Assembly: GCF_013760845.1 (NCBI RefSeq)
Contig: NZ_JACDUU010000001.1
Span: 528,082-592,081 of the forward strand
Direction: 5' to 3'
Source: [Anoxybacillus] calidus
Lineage (GTDB): Bacteria; Bacillota; Bacilli; Bacillales; Anoxybacillaceae
Length of the DNA: 64,000 bases
A model generated the notes under the pieces. It did not search any database and was not told where the DNA came from. It was given only the letters and a program-made list of their open reading frames with translations. Every line of letters starts with the position of its first letter. Positions within the stretch are counted from its first letter, which is position 1. The translations under genes and the position numbers were made by a program. This document shows, piece by piece, positions 51,837 to 60,282 of this stretch.

Positions 51837-53920
51837 AAGAGAAAAATTGGTACACATTAACGCTTTTTATATTCGGGCTCCTATCAATTTTATACATGTT
51901 TTTTTATATAAATATTGATAGTTGGATGGAAGTTTTAATTATTATCTTATTTATATTTTTCTTGGATTTTTTTCCGATTAAACTTCCAAGCGGAGACGAA
52001 TACAATATCGGGTTTTTAGGATTTCAATATCTATTATTTGAAGGCGATTGGAAAACATGTATATTAGCGTTTTGCGTTAGTATATTGGCTTATAATTTGA
52101 GGATAAAAAGTTTTTTACTTCGGCAAATTAATTGGTTTCGCTATTTTGCTTCAGTTGGGATGTACTCTATTTGTGGATTTGCGACATCAGTTATTATTGA
52201 TATTACAAAAGAAATGCCTTTATTTGTGCGTATCTTTTTCGCTATTAGTACGTTTGAGTTAACTAATCAATTGATTTTATCAGGAATTTTCCGGACTGTC
52301 ATGAGTGTTCCGTTTTTTCATAATTTTAAAGCAAAGTTGCAGGAATTTATTGTTCCTATTCTCGTGGGGATGGTCGTTTTACCAAAGCTATTAATGACCA
52401 ATAGCGTACAGCAATTAGTGATCGAAGTGTTGTATGCATCTTTCTTTTTAGTGATTATTATCTTTTTCTCGAAAAAATATATTGAGCAAACTTTTCTTCG
52501 CCAAGATATGTCACGCAAAATTGTTCGCCTTTTAGAAAATCGCATCGCTCCACGCATTACAGGACATGGGATGCGCGCGGGAGCCATTTGCGAATCGCTA
52601 CTTGAAACGTTTGAATATCCTAAACACCGACGGCTTGATTTAGTTCAAATGGCGATTATGCATGACATCGGCAAATCGTTTTTGCCTTCCTATGTATTTG
52701 AAAAACGTGGAGCTTTGACGCTTTCGGAAGAACGAGAATATAAAAGCCACTGTGAAAAAGGTGCTGAAATTATAAAAACGATTTATCCGAAAGGTCCTTT
52801 TGCTGATTGGGTTTTATACCATCATGAGCGTTGGGATGGAAAGGGGTTTCCTCAGGGATTAAAAGGAACGGACATTCCGCTCGAATCAAGGATTTTGGCG
52901 ATTTGCAATCAGCTCGATCATCTGATGATGAGCCATCAGGACGATGTGACAGTATATCGGTTGCTGCAAGAGCTGGCTGGCACTGTTTTGGACCCGGGAT
53001 TAGTTCAAAAGATTGGCTTAAGCTTGATTTCAGAAATTCGTGCTACAGTAGGATTTGAGGAGGCTGCGTCGGAAGAAGAAGAGCGCATAACACGAGATAT
53101 GAGTCCAAATATGGAAGGAAAACAGTATGTCGGGCAATCGGCATTATTGCGCTATACAGATCGTCTCATTAATGATACGAATTTGCAATTGCCGGAAGAA
53201 AAAATTTCACAGCTAGCGAGATTTGCCAAGGAAAGTGGACAAAAATTCCATGAATTTATCGAACTTCCGGACAAAACGTATGAAGTTTATTTTTCTTCAT
53301 ACGGTGAGGAAGTTTTTATATTCGTCCATGACCTTACGCCGATGCTTGAGTTCAAAAAGAAAACGATGCTGCGAATTTTAAAGTCGTATCAAGATGTTAT
53401 TCGGACCCTGTCTAACAATAAAATTCATCTTTGCATGCAAGAACAAGAACTTTTCGATCATCTCGGCGATTATATTGATTCAATGCGGATTCATAATGTA
53501 AATGATGTTCCGCGCAGCCGTGCGTTTGTTTCGCGGTATATATCCAATTATCCTATCACAAGATCAAAAATGGAAGTATTATTGGCGGTGAGTGAAGCAA
53601 CTACCAATTTAGTAAAACATGCAACAGAAGGAGAAATTTCTTTATTTTTCAAAAATAATGTGTTCCAAGTGTTGATTACAGATAAAGGCTCAGGTATTCC
53701 GCTACATGAACTTCCGAAAACGATTTTAGTTTCCGGCTATAGTAGCAAACGCTCTTTAGGGAAAGGATTCTCGTTAATGAGTACGCTTTCGGAGAGGGTT
53801 GCTGTATATACTTCATCCGAAGGAACAAAAATTCTTTTAGAATTTGCTTGTCAATCGAATATACATAGAGATCCTAAGGAAGAAAACAACAGTAATGTCA
53901 TTCATACGTTAACCTCCTAA
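51833..53920 (+). CDS. Membrane HD-GYP phosphodiesterase-like protein fused to RsbW/RsbT-type kinase domain
   Basis: A 695-residue fusion. Residues 1-220 hold six or more membrane helices. An HD-GYP domain follows at about 230-390: His277-Asp278 (HDIGKS), HCEKGAEI, His330-His331-Glu332 (YHHERWDGKGFPQG) and ICNQLDHL, so most metal ligands are present, with GFP for GYP. A linker of about 150 residues leads to a C-terminal GHKL ATPase of the anti-sigma kinase kind: Glu588/Asn592 (SEATTNLVKHA), Asp617 (DKGSGIP) and GKGFSLMSTL. It could degrade c-di-GMP and phosphorylate a STAS protein. The joining of these two outputs is unusual. Confidence 0.88.
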   Translation: MKEKNWYTLTLFIFGLLSILYMFFYINIDSWMEVLIIILFIFFLDFFPIKLPSGDEYNIGFLGFQYLLFEGDWKTCILAFCVSILAYNLRIKSFLLRQINWFRYFASVGMYSICGFATSVIIDITKEMPLFVRIFFAISTFELTNQLILSGIFRTVMSVPFFHNFKAKLQEFIVPILVGMVVLPKLLMTNSVQQLVIEVLYASFFLVIIIFFSKKYIEQTFLRQDMSRKIVRLLENRIAPRITGHGMRAGAICESLLETFEYPKHRRLDLVQMAIMHDIGKSFLPSYVFEKRGALTLSEEREYKSHCEKGAEIIKTIYPKGPFADWVLYHHERWDGKGFPQGLKGTDIPLESRILAICNQLDHLMMSHQDDVTVYRLLQELAGTVLDPGLVQKIGLSLISEIRATVGFEEAASEEEERITRDMSPNMEGKQYVGQSALLRYTDRLINDTNLQLPEEKISQLARFAKESGQKFHEFIELPDKTYEVYFSSYGEEVFIFVHDLTPMLEFKKKTMLRILKSYQDVIRTLSNNKIHLCMQEQELFDHLGDYIDSMRIHNVNDVPRSRAFVSRYISNYPITRSKMEVLLAVSEATTNLVKHATEGEISLFFKNNVFQVLITDKGSGIPLHELPKTILVSGYSSKRSLGKGFSLMSTLSERVAVYTSSEGTKILLEFACQSNIHRDPKEENNSNVIHTLTS

Positions 53921-53924
53921 ATTT

Positions 53925-53982
53925 GGGCAATTCCTCTATATGTATTCAGTGCCAAACGATTGAGAATTGCCCATTATTGTTT
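53925..53982 (+). terminator. Possible terminator after the HD-GYP gene
   Basis: GGGCAATTC and GAATTGCCC are perfect complements with a 30-base loop, followed by ATTATTGTTT. The gene ahead ends at 53920. Confidence 0.5.
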
Positions 53983-54104
53983 AACGATTTAATTATGGTT
54001 TGTATGCAGCGTGTCTAAGGTTGAATAAATGAATAGAGACCGGCAGTTGGTTACGATCATATCGTTTAAGTTTAAGTGGTAAGAATCGAGGATTTTATAC
54101 ATTT

Positions 54105-54364
54105 GTTGGTTGAAGTAAAAAAGAACATTCACCAATCACTCTATACGTCGAAGGAGTGTTAGAAATTTCGACAACGTCTATATTTAATGCTTATCTTGAA
54201 AATTTGGAGAATATGGATGTATTCATTATTGGCTTTTCTCGCTTAAAATTTATTGATTCAACAGGTATTATGAATGCTGTTTATCTTTCACAATAGAAAA
54301 ATTTTAAGCTTCAACTTCAAGGAATGGATGAACCGACTAATCATATTTTTCCGACAGTAGGATG
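54105..54364 (+). pseudogene. Decayed STAS-domain (anti-anti-sigma factor) gene
   Basis: The frame from about 54133 reads ITLYVEGVLEISTTSIFNAY, then LENLENMDVFIIGFSRLKF, IDSTGIMNAVYLSQ, a TAG stop at 54294-54296, KNFKLQLQGMDEPTNHIF and a stop. It aligns along its length with the intact STAS protein at 55547 (HGILDISTAFILEQ, FIDSTGVGV, YLSQEKNFTIRFQGIDEQT). The N-terminus is frameshifted and there is no start codon. It is a dead paralogue in the same array. Confidence 0.8.
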
Positions 54365-54400
54365 ATATGAATGAAAAACAGTTCAGGGAGAGGTTACTTA

Positions 54401-55261
54401 ATGAGCTTCATTAAAGACTTATTGTTTTTCCCTTCAAAAATCTCTGACGAAAAACAAATCATCGATAAAACATTAGAGCGTGAAATCCATTTAGCTAGAA
54501 ATATTCAGATGAAATTACTAAACGGAAAGATTCCTAAATTTGAAGGTGGAGAAGTTTTAGGTCTCTCCCTTCCTGCGCGGCTAATTGGCGGAGATTATTA
54601 TGATTTTTATTTATTAGGCAATGGAAAGATTCGTGTTGTAATAGGGGATGTCATGGGGAAAGGGATTCCCGCAGCTATGCTGATGATTTTAACTAGAGGG
54701 GCTTTTCGAAGCGCATCCGAGAGCACGGATAGTCCAGGGCAAACTCTAACAGCTATGAATCAAGCATTATACGAAGATTTACGAACATTGAAATCTTTTG
54801 TCACGCTCTTTTGTGCTGACTGGGACCCGCAGACAGGCATACTTACATATGCGAACGCAGGACATAACTTACCGTTATTTATCGATGGAAAAGAAAGAAT
54901 TGTAAAAGAGCTCCCAAAAGTATCAGGGATTATGATCGGAGGGCTTCCAAATCAAGTTTATAAAGAAGGGGCTATTCATCTAAAAAACGAGGATATTGTT
55001 TTCTTTTACACTGATGGAATTTTGGAAGCTCAAAATAAAGATGGCGATCAATATAAAATGGAACGGCTTGTTCATGCTTTGTTAAGTAACATTGATAAGG
55101 AAATAAAAGAAATTGGGCAATGTGTGGTAGATTCGGTGAATGAGTTTACAGAAGGGGTACCACAAAAAGATGATATAACAATGGTTTTATTAAAGGTGAG
55201 TAATCGTAAAGCCAAAATATCTAGTTTCAATTCCTCAATTACAAATTCCAAAGAAAGATAG
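54401..55261 (+). CDS. SpoIIE/RsbU-type PP2C serine phosphatase
   Basis: A 286-residue phosphatase. Catalytic landmarks are LIGGDYYDFYL, GDVMGKGIPAAMLM, TYANAGHNLPLF, FFYTDGILEAQN and KDDITMVLLKV, providing the Asp residues that hold the metal pair. It has only a short N-terminal helical region (EREIHLARNIQMKLL, as in RsbU). By family knowledge it removes phosphate from a phospho-serine STAS protein, resetting it. ATG at 54401 has GGGAGAGG seven bases upstream. It sits between the kinase fusion and the STAS gene. Confidence 0.92.
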   Translation: MSFIKDLLFFPSKISDEKQIIDKTLEREIHLARNIQMKLLNGKIPKFEGGEVLGLSLPARLIGGDYYDFYLLGNGKIRVVIGDVMGKGIPAAMLMILTRGAFRSASESTDSPGQTLTAMNQALYEDLRTLKSFVTLFCADWDPQTGILTYANAGHNLPLFIDGKERIVKELPKVSGIMIGGLPNQVYKEGAIHLKNEDIVFFYTDGILEAQNKDGDQYKMERLVHALLSNIDKEIKEIGQCVVDSVNEFTEGVPQKDDITMVLLKVSNRKAKISSFNSSITNSKER

Positions 55262-55546
55262 ACGAATAGCTGTCAAAACTTTCGCAGTAAACAAATTGAA
55301 AAGGGTTATCTTAATTTTTCAGCAGTTATAACGTTAAAACGAGCAAACTAATTAAAAAATTGATTTTTTGTGTAAGTATGCCTTTCGGATGTCGAAAAAT
55401 GTAGAATGTTATTTAAAACGCTTCGTATTTGTTGAATAAATAAACAAGGCTTATCGTTTAGAAAAAGATCATCGTATCGTGATGATAAATGGAAGAAAAT
55501 AAAAATTCATTTATATCCGAATAAGTTGCTGAAAGGAAGGATTCTT
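55262..55546 (+). other. Gap before the STAS gene
   Basis: About 285 bases without a gene. GATCATCGTATCGTGATGATAAA near 55467-55489 has a small inverted repeat (ATCATCG / CGTGATGAT). No clear promoter was picked out. Confidence 0.25.
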
Positions 55547-55873
55547 ATGGCACTGTCAATTCAAAAGGAATCCTCAAACGGAACGACCGTTTTAAAGATT
55601 CATGGAATATTAGATATATCGACAGCATTTATACTGGAGCAGTTCATTCAAGAGCTGGAGAATGTTCGAGAACTGATTATCGATTTTTCTAACCTTGAAT
55701 TCATCGATTCTACCGGAGTCGGAGTAATTATAGAATTTATTTATTTGTCGCAAGAAAAAAATTTTACCATTCGATTTCAGGGAATCGATGAACAAACATA
55801 TGAAATATTTGAAACAATCGGTTTGTTTAAAGTGTTAGAGGCATTTCAAGATGGTCACTCAAATGTGTCCTAA
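55547..55873 (+). CDS. STAS-domain anti-anti-sigma factor (RsbV/SpoIIAA type)
   Basis: A 108-residue single STAS domain. LKIHGILDISTAFILEQFI and IIDFSNLEFIDSTGVGVII contain the phosphorylatable Ser55 in DST. Such proteins bind an anti-sigma kinase or other target when unphosphorylated. The kinase is probably the GHKL domain at 51833-53920 and the phosphatase the neighbour at 54401. ATG at 55547 has GGAAGGA eight bases upstream. A hairpin AAATCATTA/TAATGATTT follows the stop at 55875-55897. Confidence 0.9.
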   Translation: MALSIQKESSNGTTVLKIHGILDISTAFILEQFIQELENVRELIIDFSNLEFIDSTGVGVIIEFIYLSQEKNFTIRFQGIDEQTYEIFETIGLFKVLEAFQDGHSNVS

Positions 55874-56114
55874 TAAATCATTATTTTGTAATGATTTCTC
55901 TTCGTTGTTGAATGACAAATGGTTTTAGAGAGAATTGTTTAGTAAGTAAAATTCAAACAAAACGATTAAATGCCAAAATCACGAATGAGGCAAAGGAAAC
56001 GTACAACTCGAATCAAATGATGGGAATACCTTGGTATGGTCGAGGTGAATTTAAATTTGGTAAATAATTCAAGAGAGGGCGGCTCACTTTTGTTTTATCG
56101 CAACATGGTGATAA

Positions 56115-56237
56115 AGATGTAGATGGCATTCAAAATTTGACTGTTCATTCTATTTATTGAATTTGTAGAAGATGGACATTAAATCGTCATGTTTCAAGTA
56201 ATTGATGAACAAATCGTGAATGCATCTACTTTTTTAT
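56115..56237 (+). pseudogene. Second decayed STAS-domain gene fragment
   Basis: From about 56159 the frame reads IEFVEDGH, a stop, IVMFQVIDEQIVNASTF and a stop. This parallels IIEFIYLSQEKNFTIRFQGIDEQTYEIF of the intact STAS protein. Upstream, VDGIQNLTVHSIY near 56131 may be part of it. The fragment runs into the start region of the FapA gene. The rest of 55874-56252 is unremarkable. Confidence 0.5.
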
Positions 56238-56252
56238 GAAGGGGTAGGTAAA

Positions 56253-58304
56253 ATGGGTCAATCCGTTATTGCAAAAGGACGTACAATTCACGACGCTATT
56301 CATATTGGTCTTGATATACTCGGGGCAACACGCGAACAAGTAGAAATTGAAATCATTCAACAAGAAGCGAAGGGAATTTTGCGCATCGGCTCAAAACCGG
56401 CTATCGTAAAACTGACAAAAATCGAGCAGACAGAAAAAACAGCACCGGATATAGAGGATATGATCGAAAGCATAGATATAAATGAAGATTCAAAAATAAA
56501 TAATCCTACTAAAGAGGAACGTAAAGAAATGATATCGAATGATGATTTAGAAGGGAAAGTGTGGGTTCATAACGGGAAAATATTTTGCAAGACGTCACCT
56601 TTATATTATCCGACGATTACAGTCGGACGCGGAGTAAAACTTTATAAAAATAATGAACTAGTGAACGGTACTACTGTAGTGACAGAAAATGATGAGTTTG
56701 AAATCAAGACAGATGAAGAGGTGATTGAGACGAAGTGGAATATAATGATAGATGAGAATAAGTTAAATGCGATTTTATACATCGAACCAGGGATACGAAA
56801 AACGTATACAATTCAAGATATTGCTCCTAATCCGCATATTGAATTAAATGGAGAAGAACATGTTGACGTTATAAACAATCTCGATTATGAACAAGTATTA
56901 CAAGAGCTTAATCGATTAAATATTGTTTACGGAATTAATCACGAAGCAATTATGGAAGCGATGAATGTGACGAAAGAAGAAAAGTTTGTCATTGCTAGCG
57001 GTATTAGTCCAGTGCAAGGGAAAGATGGTTGTATTGAATTATTGATTGAGATTCATTCGGAAAACAAAAAGCCAATGATTCGTACGGACGGTACGGTCGA
57101 TTTTCGAGAACTGCAAAATATACCTATAGTCCATCAAGGACAAGTCATTGCTGTTGTTCATCCTCCTGTACAAGGTACGCCTGGTATCACTGTGACAAAT
57201 GAAACCATTCTGCCGAAGCCAACTCAGCCTATTTTAGTTCAGCTCGGACAAGGTGTTGCATTTGTCGAAAATGGAACCAAGATTGTGGCGACAGAAACGG
57301 GACGGCCATATTTTGAACAAAATGGACTTCTTGTGAAAGTATCCATTGTACCCAAATTTGTTCACAGTGGAGATGTAGATATTACTACTGGAAATATTCG
57401 TTTTAAAGGCGATGTCGAAATATTGGGAAGCGTTGAAGACAGCATGAGCGTACAAGCAGACGGAAATGTTTCGGTTTTAAAAAATGTAAATAAAGCAAAT
57501 GTGACTGCAAAACAGTCCATTTATATTGGACAAAACGCTATTGGCAGCACGATTATTTCTGGGAATAATCATATTTTTGTTTCCGAAGCAGCTCATTTAC
57601 TGACTCAAATTCAGGTGCAAATGGAAAAATTTATTCTTTCCATTAAGCAAGTCATGAATGCACCAGCGTTTAAATTAACCGATTTTCATAAAAAAGGGTT
57701 GCTTCCTTTATTCAAGTTGTTATTAGATTATAAATTTTGCTCGCTGCTGACAACAATAAAACAATATATAGAAGTGTGCAAACGTGGAAGCAATCTTCTC
57801 GATGGGAAATGGTCTAAATTAGGCGAGAATTTGCACAGCTGTTTCTTATCTTCGGTTCCAAACGAATGGCATTCGCTAGAGCGGCTTCATCAGCTACTCA
57901 ATGATATAAAAGAACTGCTAGATGAATATTCGCTATCAAATGAGCAATATTGTTCCGTTGAATTAATGTATGCTTTAAATAGCGTCATTTATTGTTCAGG
58001 AGATGTTACAATATACGGTAAAGGATGTCATCATTCAAAAATACACGCCGGCGGAGTTTTAAAAGTGAATGGAATTGTCCGGGGCGGGGAACTATATGCC
58101 CGGTTAGGAGCAATTATAAAAGAAGCCGGTTCGGAAGGTGGGGCACCGACACACATTAGCGTTCCAGCTGATCAAAAAATAAAAATGGAACTTGTTAGAG
58201 AAGGAACAATCATCCAAATCGGAAAAATAAGACATATATTCCAAAAAGAAGAAAGGTTGATTGAAGCGTTTTTAGATGAACAAGACCGAATCATATTTCG
58301 TTAA
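56253..58304 (+). CDS. FapA (DUF342) family protein with N-terminal Jag_N domain
   Basis: A 683-residue protein. Residues 1-50 match the Jag_N fold (AKGRTIHDAIHIGLDILGAT, GILRIGSKPAIVKL). A FapA/DUF342 beta-helix core occupies about 235-480 and returns near 590-650 (SGDVTIYGKGCHHSKIHAGG, GGELYARLGAIIKEAG), separated by a helical insert at about 450-580. FapA in Vibrio is linked to flagellar polar placement; Firmicute versions are uncharacterised. ATG at 56253 has AAGGGGTAGG upstream. It lies between two STAS genes, so it may be a partner or target of the switch. Confidence 0.88.
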   Translation: MGQSVIAKGRTIHDAIHIGLDILGATREQVEIEIIQQEAKGILRIGSKPAIVKLTKIEQTEKTAPDIEDMIESIDINEDSKINNPTKEERKEMISNDDLEGKVWVHNGKIFCKTSPLYYPTITVGRGVKLYKNNELVNGTTVVTENDEFEIKTDEEVIETKWNIMIDENKLNAILYIEPGIRKTYTIQDIAPNPHIELNGEEHVDVINNLDYEQVLQELNRLNIVYGINHEAIMEAMNVTKEEKFVIASGISPVQGKDGCIELLIEIHSENKKPMIRTDGTVDFRELQNIPIVHQGQVIAVVHPPVQGTPGITVTNETILPKPTQPILVQLGQGVAFVENGTKIVATETGRPYFEQNGLLVKVSIVPKFVHSGDVDITTGNIRFKGDVEILGSVEDSMSVQADGNVSVLKNVNKANVTAKQSIYIGQNAIGSTIISGNNHIFVSEAAHLLTQIQVQMEKFILSIKQVMNAPAFKLTDFHKKGLLPLFKLLLDYKFCSLLTTIKQYIEVCKRGSNLLDGKWSKLGENLHSCFLSSVPNEWHSLERLHQLLNDIKELLDEYSLSNEQYCSVELMYALNSVIYCSGDVTIYGKGCHHSKIHAGGVLKVNGIVRGGELYARLGAIIKEAGSEGGAPTHISVPADQKIKMELVREGTIIQIGKIRHIFQKEERLIEAFLDEQDRIIFR

Positions 58305-58324
58305 AAAGGGAGAGAATTGGGAAT

Positions 58325-58642
58325 ATGTTTTCATATGAACTAATTGAAGATAATGAAAAAGCAGTCATTTATTTTAAGGGTGATTTAGACATTGAAGTAA
58401 CAGAAATCATTGAGGAACAAGTCATTCCCCTTTTAAAATTTTACAAAAATGTTGATATTGATATGTCTGAAGTGCTCTTTGTTGATTCGACAGGGATTGG
58501 CTTATTAATCAATTTAGTTGACACGTTAAGGAATACGGAAAACGATATAAAAGTAACCATTTCCAACATTCATCCTCAAGTACAAGAAGTGTTTGAAATC
58601 ATCCAGCTAAAAGAAATATTAGGTGAGGAGGTTTTGCGTTAA
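58325..58642 (+). CDS. STAS-domain anti-anti-sigma factor
   Basis: A 105-residue STAS domain, AVIYFKGDLDIEVTEIIEEQ and IDMSEVLFVDSTGIGLLINL, with candidate phosphoserine Ser55. It is only distantly like the other STAS protein at 55547, so it is not a recent copy. The gene follows fapA by 20 bases and precedes a response regulator by 42, giving a fapA-STAS-LytTR unit. AAGGGAGAG lies upstream. Confidence 0.9.
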   Translation: MFSYELIEDNEKAVIYFKGDLDIEVTEIIEEQVIPLLKFYKNVDIDMSEVLFVDSTGIGLLINLVDTLRNTENDIKVTISNIHPQVQEVFEIIQLKEILGEEVLR

Positions 58643-58684
58643 GTACGTGACAATCATGCAAAATCGAAAGGGGGACAGTAAAAA

Positions 58685-59428
58685 GTGGAAACTTTAACAG
58701 TATTAGTAGCTGATGATGATGCAGTTTCACGGTCCCTCTTGCGTCATTTTATTCATTTATTGCCACAGTATAAAGTGGTTGGTGAAGCGACAAGCGGCGA
58801 AGAGCTCATCCAGTTGGTAATGAGGGAAAAGCCAGATATCGTTTTAGTCGATATTCATATGCCTGATTTAAATGGGCTTGAGGCTGTGAAATCGTGTAAG
58901 GAAATACTCCCCATGTTGCAAGTTATTTTTACAACGGGTTACGATGAATTTGCTGTAGAGGCATTTAATATATCTGCTGTTGATTACATCGTTAAGCCGA
59001 TTGAAAGAACCCGCTTATTTAGTGCTTTGGAAAAAGCAAGAACATTTATTCGTTTATTAAGGGAATCGAAATATTCTTCCGAAACGAGTAAGAATAAAAA
59101 GCTTGGCATAAAGTTACAAAACACATTTCTTTTTCTTTCAATGACAGATATATTGTTTATTGAGAAAGAAGGACGTAAAACTGTTATTCATACTCGCGAT
59201 GAAAGATATGAGACAAATGAATCGTTGCAAACACTTAGTACAAAATTAGACGATTATTTTTATAAAACACACCGTTCATTTCTTGTAAATTTAAAGAAGG
59301 TTGTAAAAATCAAAAGTGTTGGAGAGACGTTTTTAGCTTATTTTGCGAACAGCAATAAAGTAGCTCATATTTCTAAATTGAAAATTAACGAAGTTCAAGA
59401 GAAAATTCTTAAATATCACGATGGATGA
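58685..59428 (+). CDS. LytTR-family response regulator
   Basis: A 247-residue regulator. Receiver domain 1-120 has Asp10-12, phospho-acceptor Asp56 (LVDIHMPDLNG), Thr in FTTGYDEFA and Lys in YIVKPIE. The LytTR DNA-binding domain spans about 145-245 (FLSMTDILFIEKEGRKTVIH, FYKTHRSFLVNLKKVVKI). LytTR regulators usually work with a multipass histidine kinase; none lies next to it. The nearest kinase is the damaged PAS kinase at 48809. GTG start with AAAGGGGG upstream. Confidence 0.92.
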   Translation: METLTVLVADDDAVSRSLLRHFIHLLPQYKVVGEATSGEELIQLVMREKPDIVLVDIHMPDLNGLEAVKSCKEILPMLQVIFTTGYDEFAVEAFNISAVDYIVKPIERTRLFSALEKARTFIRLLRESKYSSETSKNKKLGIKLQNTFLFLSMTDILFIEKEGRKTVIHTRDERYETNESLQTLSTKLDDYFYKTHRSFLVNLKKVVKIKSVGETFLAYFANSNKVAHISKLKINEVQEKILKYHDG

Positions 59429-59484
59429 TAGTTAGCAGATTTTTCTGCCACAGTCAGCTTTCTCTTAGCATGATTTATCCTGAT

Positions 59485-59533
59485 CTCCCATCTAGATTCT
59501 CTGAAACGGGACATAGATGGGAAAATTTTTTAT
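59485..59533 (+). terminator. Rho-independent terminator after the LytTR gene
   Basis: CCCATCTA and TAGATGGG pair around a 19-base loop and are followed by AAAATTTTTTATT. Confidence 0.6.
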
Positions 59534-59718
59534 TCGGGAATAATGACGGCTGATACGTTAATTTATGATATTTAGCTTTTCAATTTGTCTTTATACCTTT
59601 ATGCTTCTTATCAGTGATTTTTGGCCATTATCAATGAAATTTTAGGAATGATTTTTTGTATTTCACATACAATACAAATATTGTAAAAAATATTACTTTT
59701 GTGGAGAGGTGATTAATC

Positions 59719-59889
59719 ATGAAACAATCGTCCATTGAGTTAATCAAAATTTCACAAGCGCTCGACTCTACTTATACTCTCTTACAACAATATGATGTTG
59801 CGACAGAAGGAATCAAACAAATCGAAGTAGCCAAAGATGCATGGAAACAGGCATTTACATATGTATTGTCAAATACGTTAAAGGGATGA
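59719..59889 (+). CDS. Small helical protein, unknown
   Basis: A 56-residue protein with a good binding site GGAGAGGTGATT. It looks wholly alpha-helical (ELIKISQALDSTYTLLQQYD, IKQIEVAKDAWKQAF) with no membrane segment. No family recognised. Its stop overlaps a second tiny frame by four bases (ATGA). Confidence 0.6.
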   Translation: MKQSSIELIKISQALDSTYTLLQQYDVATEGIKQIEVAKDAWKQAFTYVLSNTLKG

Positions 59890-59999
59890 TTAAGCGCTAT
59901 GTTTGTTTATTTGAAAAAATAGCAGAACGACTTTGGAAATACATCATTTTCTTAGTTTTCTTCCTTTTTCCTTCTTCTTTTTCTGTTTTTTGTAGATGA
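59886..59999 (+). CDS. Possible 37-residue membrane peptide
   Basis: It starts ATG at 59886, overlapping the previous stop (ATGA). It begins MIKRYVCLFEKIAERLWKY and continues into the hydrophobic IIFLVFFLFPSSFSVF. One membrane helix is likely. AAAGGG lies only just before the start, so translation would depend on coupling. Could be chance. Confidence 0.35.
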   Translation: MIKRYVCLFEKIAERLWKYIIFLVFFLFPSSFSVFCR

Positions 60000-60282
60000 G
60001 AATGGATGGACTTGGCTACCCATTGCATAGATGCTTAGTGGAATGATAGGATCGTTGAGAGTGGTTTGTACAATCGTGTCATTGGGACAACTAAAAAAGA
60101 GAGGAAGCAGCGGCCTTTTCCCAATATTGAATGATGGAAAAGGCCGTTCAATTATAATGGAAGGGAAAGCGGCATTTGTTTAGAAAATCATGCAAGTGTA
60201 TGGATGTTATTATTGACTTATTAGGAAATATCGATGATAATAATAGTTTGTTATTCTTAATTTTTTGGAGGTTTTTGCGACA
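60000..60282 (+). other. Gap before the DinG-like helicase gene
   Basis: CGGCCTTTTCC at 60111-60121 and GGAAAAGGCCG at 60136-60146 form an 11-bp stem with no proper T-run after it. Otherwise nothing recognised. Confidence 0.35.
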
